64,000 nt of DNA, from positions 188,001-252,000 of the forward strand of contig JAQGDQ010000213.1 of NCBI GenBank assembly GCA_030141605.1, written 5' to 3'. Position 1 is the first letter of the stretch. Every line of letters begins with the position of its first letter. The position numbers and the translations under genes are program-made. Of this stretch, positions 60,039 through 64,000 are shown piece after piece. Below the pieces are notes generated by a model. That model worked only from the letters and a program-made list of their open reading frames with translations, was not told the origin of the DNA and did not search any database. This DNA comes from Tubiluchus corallicola (lineage: Eukaryota; Priapulida; Priapulimorpha; Priapulimorphida; Tubiluchidae).

Positions 60039-60586
60039 CTGCTACTGCTACTGCTGCTTTTGCTGCTGCTGTTACTATATTTTTGAATATTATATAACCT
60101 ACCGGTTTTCGAAAATTTTTCTTTCTGCTGCGAAAACATATAATCGCATATCTTTGTTTTAGGAGCATCTTAAAAGGTGTGCGTGTCAGAGACGGAGATT
60201 GGCACTTTGTTTCTATGTCATGGAGTACTAGTGGAGATGCGATCGCCTGCTTTGATGGCAATTGTCAAACCATAACAGGTTTCGCGACAGGCTACCTACT
60301 GGAAGCCAATGGATTTGTAGTTGTTGGCCAAGACCAGGACACAATTCTGGGCGGTTACGATCCTCACCAAAGTTTTGTTGGCGAGCTCAGTAGCTTCAAC
60401 ATTATTACGAAGGCGTTTAATGAAACGGAACATCTCCATTTTGCCGAAGAATGCTACATTGACGATGGCGATGTGATCCGTTGGACGGATTTTAGAGCAG
60501 CTATTAGAGGAAAATTAAATGTGTACTCGCCCTCTTCTATTTGCGCCAAAAAATTTTTCCTCCAGGCTAATTCTGATGATAAATGA
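58800..60586 (+). CDS. Secreted pentraxin-like (CRP/SAP-type) protein, 4 exons
   Basis: Exons 58800-58851, 59071-59118, 59243-59513 and 60163-60586 total 795 bases: 264 residues and a stop. Residues 1-~27 form a signal sequence, followed by an acidic DDDEDK linker. The pentraxin fold starts near residue 35. Supporting motifs are ILSYAT, DGDWHFVSMSW (134-144), GQDQDTILGGYDPHQSFVGE (179-198) and CYIDDGDVIRW-TDF. In C-reactive protein the equivalents of GQ[ED]QD and QSxVG[DE] bind two calcium ions used for ligand recognition; here they are kept. The donor after exon 3 is AGA|GTAGGT in phase 2; the frame otherwise meets TAG one codon later, and this choice restores a continuous pentraxin sequence (PVTESILKGVRV). 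The two cysteines of the family disulphide are absent (see findings). Confidence 0.82.
59071..59118 (+). CDS. Pentraxin-like gene exon 2: leader end and acidic linker
   Basis: This is a 48-base micro-exon between CTATTTTGCAG and GACAAGC|GTAAGT, phase 1-1. It encodes VWWSVQVTEADDDEDK. Confidence 0.65.
59243..59513 (+). CDS. Pentraxin-like gene exon 3: first half of the pentraxin domain
   Basis: The acceptor is TTAATATTTCAG. It encodes CAASFISYDLGF to LKLTIGPVTE. The donor GTAGGT is used rather than GTATAT four bases later, which would leave an in-frame TAG. Confidence 0.78.
59930..60036 (+). repeat. (ATT)n microsatellite in pentraxin-like intron 3
   Basis: About 105 bases of TTA/ATT followed by CTGCTACTGCTGCT. 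Poly-Ile and poly-Leu frames across it are spurious. Confidence 0.95.
60163..60586 (+). CDS. Pentraxin-like gene exon 4: calcium-binding half and stop
   Basis: The acceptor is TTTGTTTTAG|GAGC, phase 2 in. It carries the DGDWHF strand, the GQDQD calcium loop and a C-terminal SSICAKKFF. The alternative acceptor at 60176 would need phase 1, which exon 3 does not offer. Confidence 0.82.
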
Positions 60587-60772
60587 AACATTTTTTAACA
60601 GTCCAAGTAACTGCACAATCTGCTGTATACCTTTGTAATTGATGCCTTAATACCAGCTAATAATTTTTTTGAAAATTCTTTCTTGTCCTAAAGTTTTGCC
60701 AAGTTGTTTGTACATTACAGTTATGTTTTATCTTTATCAATCCCTTTTTGTCTTCAGACATTTGTTAATTGA

Positions 60773-60778
60773 AATAAA
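60773..60778 (+). terminator. Poly(A) signal AATAAA, pentraxin-like gene
   Basis: Canonical hexamer 187 bases past the stop codon. Confidence 0.5.
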
Positions 60779-61427
60779 TTGCTTTAAAAATCTTGCCTTG
60801 TGCGAATTTGTTGTTATTTATTGTTTCTTTTATTTAGGTTATATTTTCATATTTTTGTTTGCAATTAAATTTAAATTCAGCAGATTAGACACGTAACGAC
60901 AACCTTTAATTTGAACATATGTAGTAAACTCAAACACCCGTCAAAACAGCGCTGAACAAAGTGCTCTGGTGTTAAAAGCTTGAGTGAAAATGACTAACGC
61001 CAAGTCACAGCTTTCCCCACAGATTTCTTATTTGCTCATCTTGATTGTGATATTGCAATGGTGCGTAGCACAAACGCAAAGCTGTTAAATGTTAGGTAGT
61101 GACAATGTTCTCAAAACTGTGGCAGGTTGTAGGGCTTAACATTCCCATTATGGCTTTTTGGAGGTTATCAAGTTGAACGTTCCCTGTGTGGCTTTTTTGT
61201 GATTACCTGTTAGTGCAAACAAACAAACCGATTGGATGCTGTACTGTGCCCACTCAAATTTTGAGAAATGTATTTTAGGGTGTTACTTTTTCAGTGACCA
61301 ATAATAATTATCCATATACATGTCAACTTACATACCGAACCGGCAGATGCATTTAGTTGTTCCGAGTTATGTATTTTAACTAGACATTTAAGCTATATAA
61401 CTAATACATAATTGTTCAATAATTTTG

Positions 61428-61430
<3 letters not shown>

Positions 61431-61476
<46 letters not shown>

Positions 61477-61480
61477 ATGT
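61431..61480 (+). repeat. (TA)n-(GT)n microsatellite
   Basis: A short TA run passes into about 18 GT units. Alternating purine-pyrimidine DNA of this kind can adopt Z-form. Confidence 0.95.
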
Positions 61481-61976
61481 GTAACTTAGGAACTATTATA
61501 AATTTGAACATGAGTTTAAATTAGAAAATTATTTGGTATTGGTAGCGCAGAAAATTCTGTCTTTTGCAAAAAACTGAATCAGTTCGCATACATTGGCTAC
61601 TGAAACAGAAAGGCATCATTAACCAAAGAGCTTCCTGTTAACAAACGCTTACGTATATATTGTAAAGAATCAGCATAGTCATTACAACTATGAGCAGTGG
61701 TAAATATTTGTTTTGGGCAGAAAGCAGCGACCGATTAATGCTATTAATTATTTGTAATTTAATAAACAAATGTTTTTTAAATAGGAAGAATATATAAAAT
61801 TTAGTATTCAGTTTTATTATTACAGTTCAACTATATTTGATGAATACACTTGATTACTTTTGTCTTTATAAATATAAATTTTGTTCATAACACCATTACA
61901 TAATATTCACAATTCATCCAAGTCATCCACGTGCCTCAGTGACTTGGGCAAATCTACTAGCTTTGCTGGCATGCCT

Positions 61977-62016
<40 letters not shown>
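61977..62016. repeat. (TA)n microsatellite
   Basis: About 20 TA units with one TG interruption. Confidence 0.95.
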
Positions 62017-63212
62017 ATCATTTTATTACAACATTACATATATATTACAATATATATCATTTTTATTGCTATTCATAGGACAATTACATCAAATATACAG
62101 ACAGATCAACAAATAAAATAACATTAATTAACATGATTAGTAAGCAACGTGAATAAACGCAACTCAATATACTATTGAGTGAGAGTAAGATATATTAGTA
62201 TGGCGTACAACTCATTTCTGTCAAACAATTAAAACAATTACTTTCTAGAGCCCTTAAACTTCTTTAATGAAATTTACAATCCGTATTTGTTTTTTCTCTA
62301 ACATTACTTCTTACATCTGATGTACAGGAAAAAACGTTAGAAAGAAAATTTTCATTGGTGTAAAAAGTTTTGTACTCATTACAAATTGATGACAAATGAT
62401 AAGCCATTATAGAAGATGCATGAAATCGCGAATTATGAGCACAGAAATTGACTATAGGTTTTTCACTATTTAAGCAATTATGGTAAAACTTAACAAATCG
62501 TTTTTGTGTAACTGTTTTTTATGAATCTGGTGATGTGCGCACCATGTGAAACTCCACCTAATTTCAAATTTTGGGATAAATTTAGCCCAATTAAGAAAAG
62601 GCGAAGAACATCAGCTCCTTAAGCAATGACTGCGCTGTAGAAAGAGTCGGTTTAGTAATAATATCTTAATAAGCTTCAGATATTCACAGTTATATTCCTA
62701 TTTTTTACGATTATAACTGGACGATTAATGTCGGCCATATTAATAATAAAAAATTTCTTCAAGGTAACCACCCCACGTTTTCGGTTGCACTCTATTATTA
62801 AAAAAGTATCTGTGTGTCAAGTATACTTTTCAGGACAGACATGTACGCTTTTCTTTAACTGTACGATTTTCTTTCCGAATTTTATTAGCCCTAATGATTA
62901 TAACCTGTATGTACACTTGCGAGTTGAAATATATATCGCACATGTAGACCTAAAAATAACTTCCGGTACGCTTACGTATAGTATGGATGACTGCTTGTGT
63001 TATTTAAAATGTTTGTATTCTACTGTAATATTCCTTTACAGAAGCCAGTTACAGCCTGATTCTAAGACCCTACACTTACATGCTAATTTTGCCATACTGT
63101 AAGCTTGTTGGAAAACATTTTGTCTAAAAATTTGAAGGTAGTTGAGCAGTTGAAACCAGCGAAAGCATACACTGTTCGTGCATGCGTCAGTTATCCAGGT
63201 AGTTCATTAGGC

Positions 63213-63261
63213 ATGAAGACTTGGACAGGCATCATGTTACGAGAAGTTTTGTCTGCCTTAG
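63213..63261 (+). CDS. Possible first exon (signal peptide) of another secreted gene
   Basis: The ATG opens MKTWTGIMLREVLSAL and ends in CCTTAG|GTGAGT, phase 1. It has the same length class and phase as the leader exons of the chitin-binding gene (49 bases) and the pentraxin-like gene (52 bases), and it shares the MKT start with the latter. No second exon could be recognised before the window ends, so it may be a truncated gene or chance. Confidence 0.3.
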
Positions 63262-63399
63262 GTGAGTTATAATAACGATTTTATTTCGGTGCCTGTAAGA
63301 AGACTGTGAATAAGTTAGTAAAGTACAGCCCAGTAGGCCTAATTTATTGTAATAAAGGGTTGACAGGGTTGATTTACATGCACATAAACAATTTAGAAA

Positions 63400-63442
63400 T
63401 GTAAGCCTACTGTATGACCTACATTCATACAGTAGGCTTACA
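63400..63442. repeat. Perfect 17-bp inverted repeat (hairpin)
   Basis: Arms TGTAAGCCTACTGTATG (63400-63416) and its exact complement (63426-63442) are separated by nine bases. GC content is higher than the surroundings. It would form a stable short hairpin if transcribed. Confidence 0.85.
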
Positions 63443-64000
63443 AATAATAAAAATGCTGATTTAAAATAGAAATAAAATTGCACTTGAAAAATACAGTGTA
63501 TAGTTTGACTGCTGGAAGTAGTACCTATCTTTATGAACATTATGCAACTAAAGCTATTGCAACAGAAAAGTAATATATTTTTTTCGTTTCGTACTTAAAT
63601 ATGCGGGACTAATTTACGATTAGGCAGATTAAGCTAAATCAATTTGAAAATGTACTTTTTGTTCATTTTACTTGATTTTTATTGGTAAACACAGATTAAA
63701 ATGGTAACAATTAAAAATACTAACTAAGATAAATATTAAAAATACTTTAGCCTAAAAATTTACAATGTAAAATAATCATAATATCTTTCGTCAATTTTAA
63801 AAACAAACAGTGACCTATTTACTTGCAAGTATACAATTTCTTAAACTACACACACACACAGCAGCTCTTTTTAAAGCCTTGTTATCATATGCCAGACTAA
63901 TTCGTCATACTAATTCGTATTTAAAAAAGTTACGAAGAGAGACATATGTCGATCTAAACTGTGCAATATTATATCTTTTATAGGATATCGATATACTGCT
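63443..64000. other. AT-rich end of window, no exon recognised
   Basis: If 63213-63261 is a real first exon, this is its intron 1. No pentraxin or other motif is seen before the end. Confidence 0.4.

Larger units (their letters stand above)
60780..63212. other. Intergenic downstream of the pentraxin-like gene
   Basis: No exon supported. A 124-residue open frame at 62728-63102 has no recognisable motif. Confidence 0.45.

Noticed and set aside
62728-63102. 124-residue open frame
   Set aside because: AT-driven composition, no motif, no splice or promoter support.

Overview
The window is nuclear DNA of an AT-rich, repeat-laden metazoan genome. Genes are split by GT-AG introns of about 0.1 to 3.2 kb, exons carry animal extracellular domains (LRR, fibronectin-III-like, peritrophin/CBM14, pentraxin), AATAAA poly(A) signals follow the genes, and microsatellites are abundant. 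The domain set and small-to-moderate introns suggest an invertebrate, possibly a tunicate; that placement is inference and nothing in the window proves it.

Layout: positions 1-22.7 kb hold no gene I can support, only microsatellites, two tandem duplications, a tRNA-like SINE fragment and AT-rich filler. From 22.7 kb four genes lie head to tail on the + strand. (1) 22735-28665: a chaoptin-like giant LRR protein, four exons, about 1396 codons, with about 30 LRRs, an LRR C-cap, a Thr/Pro mucin-like stalk with a roughly 26-residue repeat, an Fn3-like domain, one membrane segment and a 12-residue tail. (2) 32270-40586: an SLC17 (sialin/VGLUT/NPT-type) anion transporter in eight reconstructed exons, 502 codons plus an uncertain N-terminus. 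(3) 44297-55401: a secreted 308-residue protein in seven exons with a signal peptide, an RDKR propeptide site and three eight-cysteine chitin-binding-like domains. (4) 58800-60586: a secreted 264-residue pentraxin-like protein in four exons. A possible signal-peptide first exon of a fifth secreted gene sits at 63213-63261.

Three of the four genes encode extracellular recognition-type products (an LRR ectodomain on a mucin stalk, a chitin-binding protein, a calcium-binding pentraxin). An immune or barrier role is plausible, but nothing in the sequence shows that they work together. The exon models were built by hand from splice signals and phase agreement. All internal junctions keep frame, which is strong support, but no transcript was available.

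Mobile DNA: SLC17 intron 3 holds a 1.27-kb terminal-inverted-repeat DNA element interrupted by a 5'-truncated LINE with a 13-bp target-site duplication, and next to it a decayed Tc1-like transposase. Intron 4 of the chitin-binding gene holds a long fold-back element. No CRISPR array, rRNA or intact tRNA was seen.
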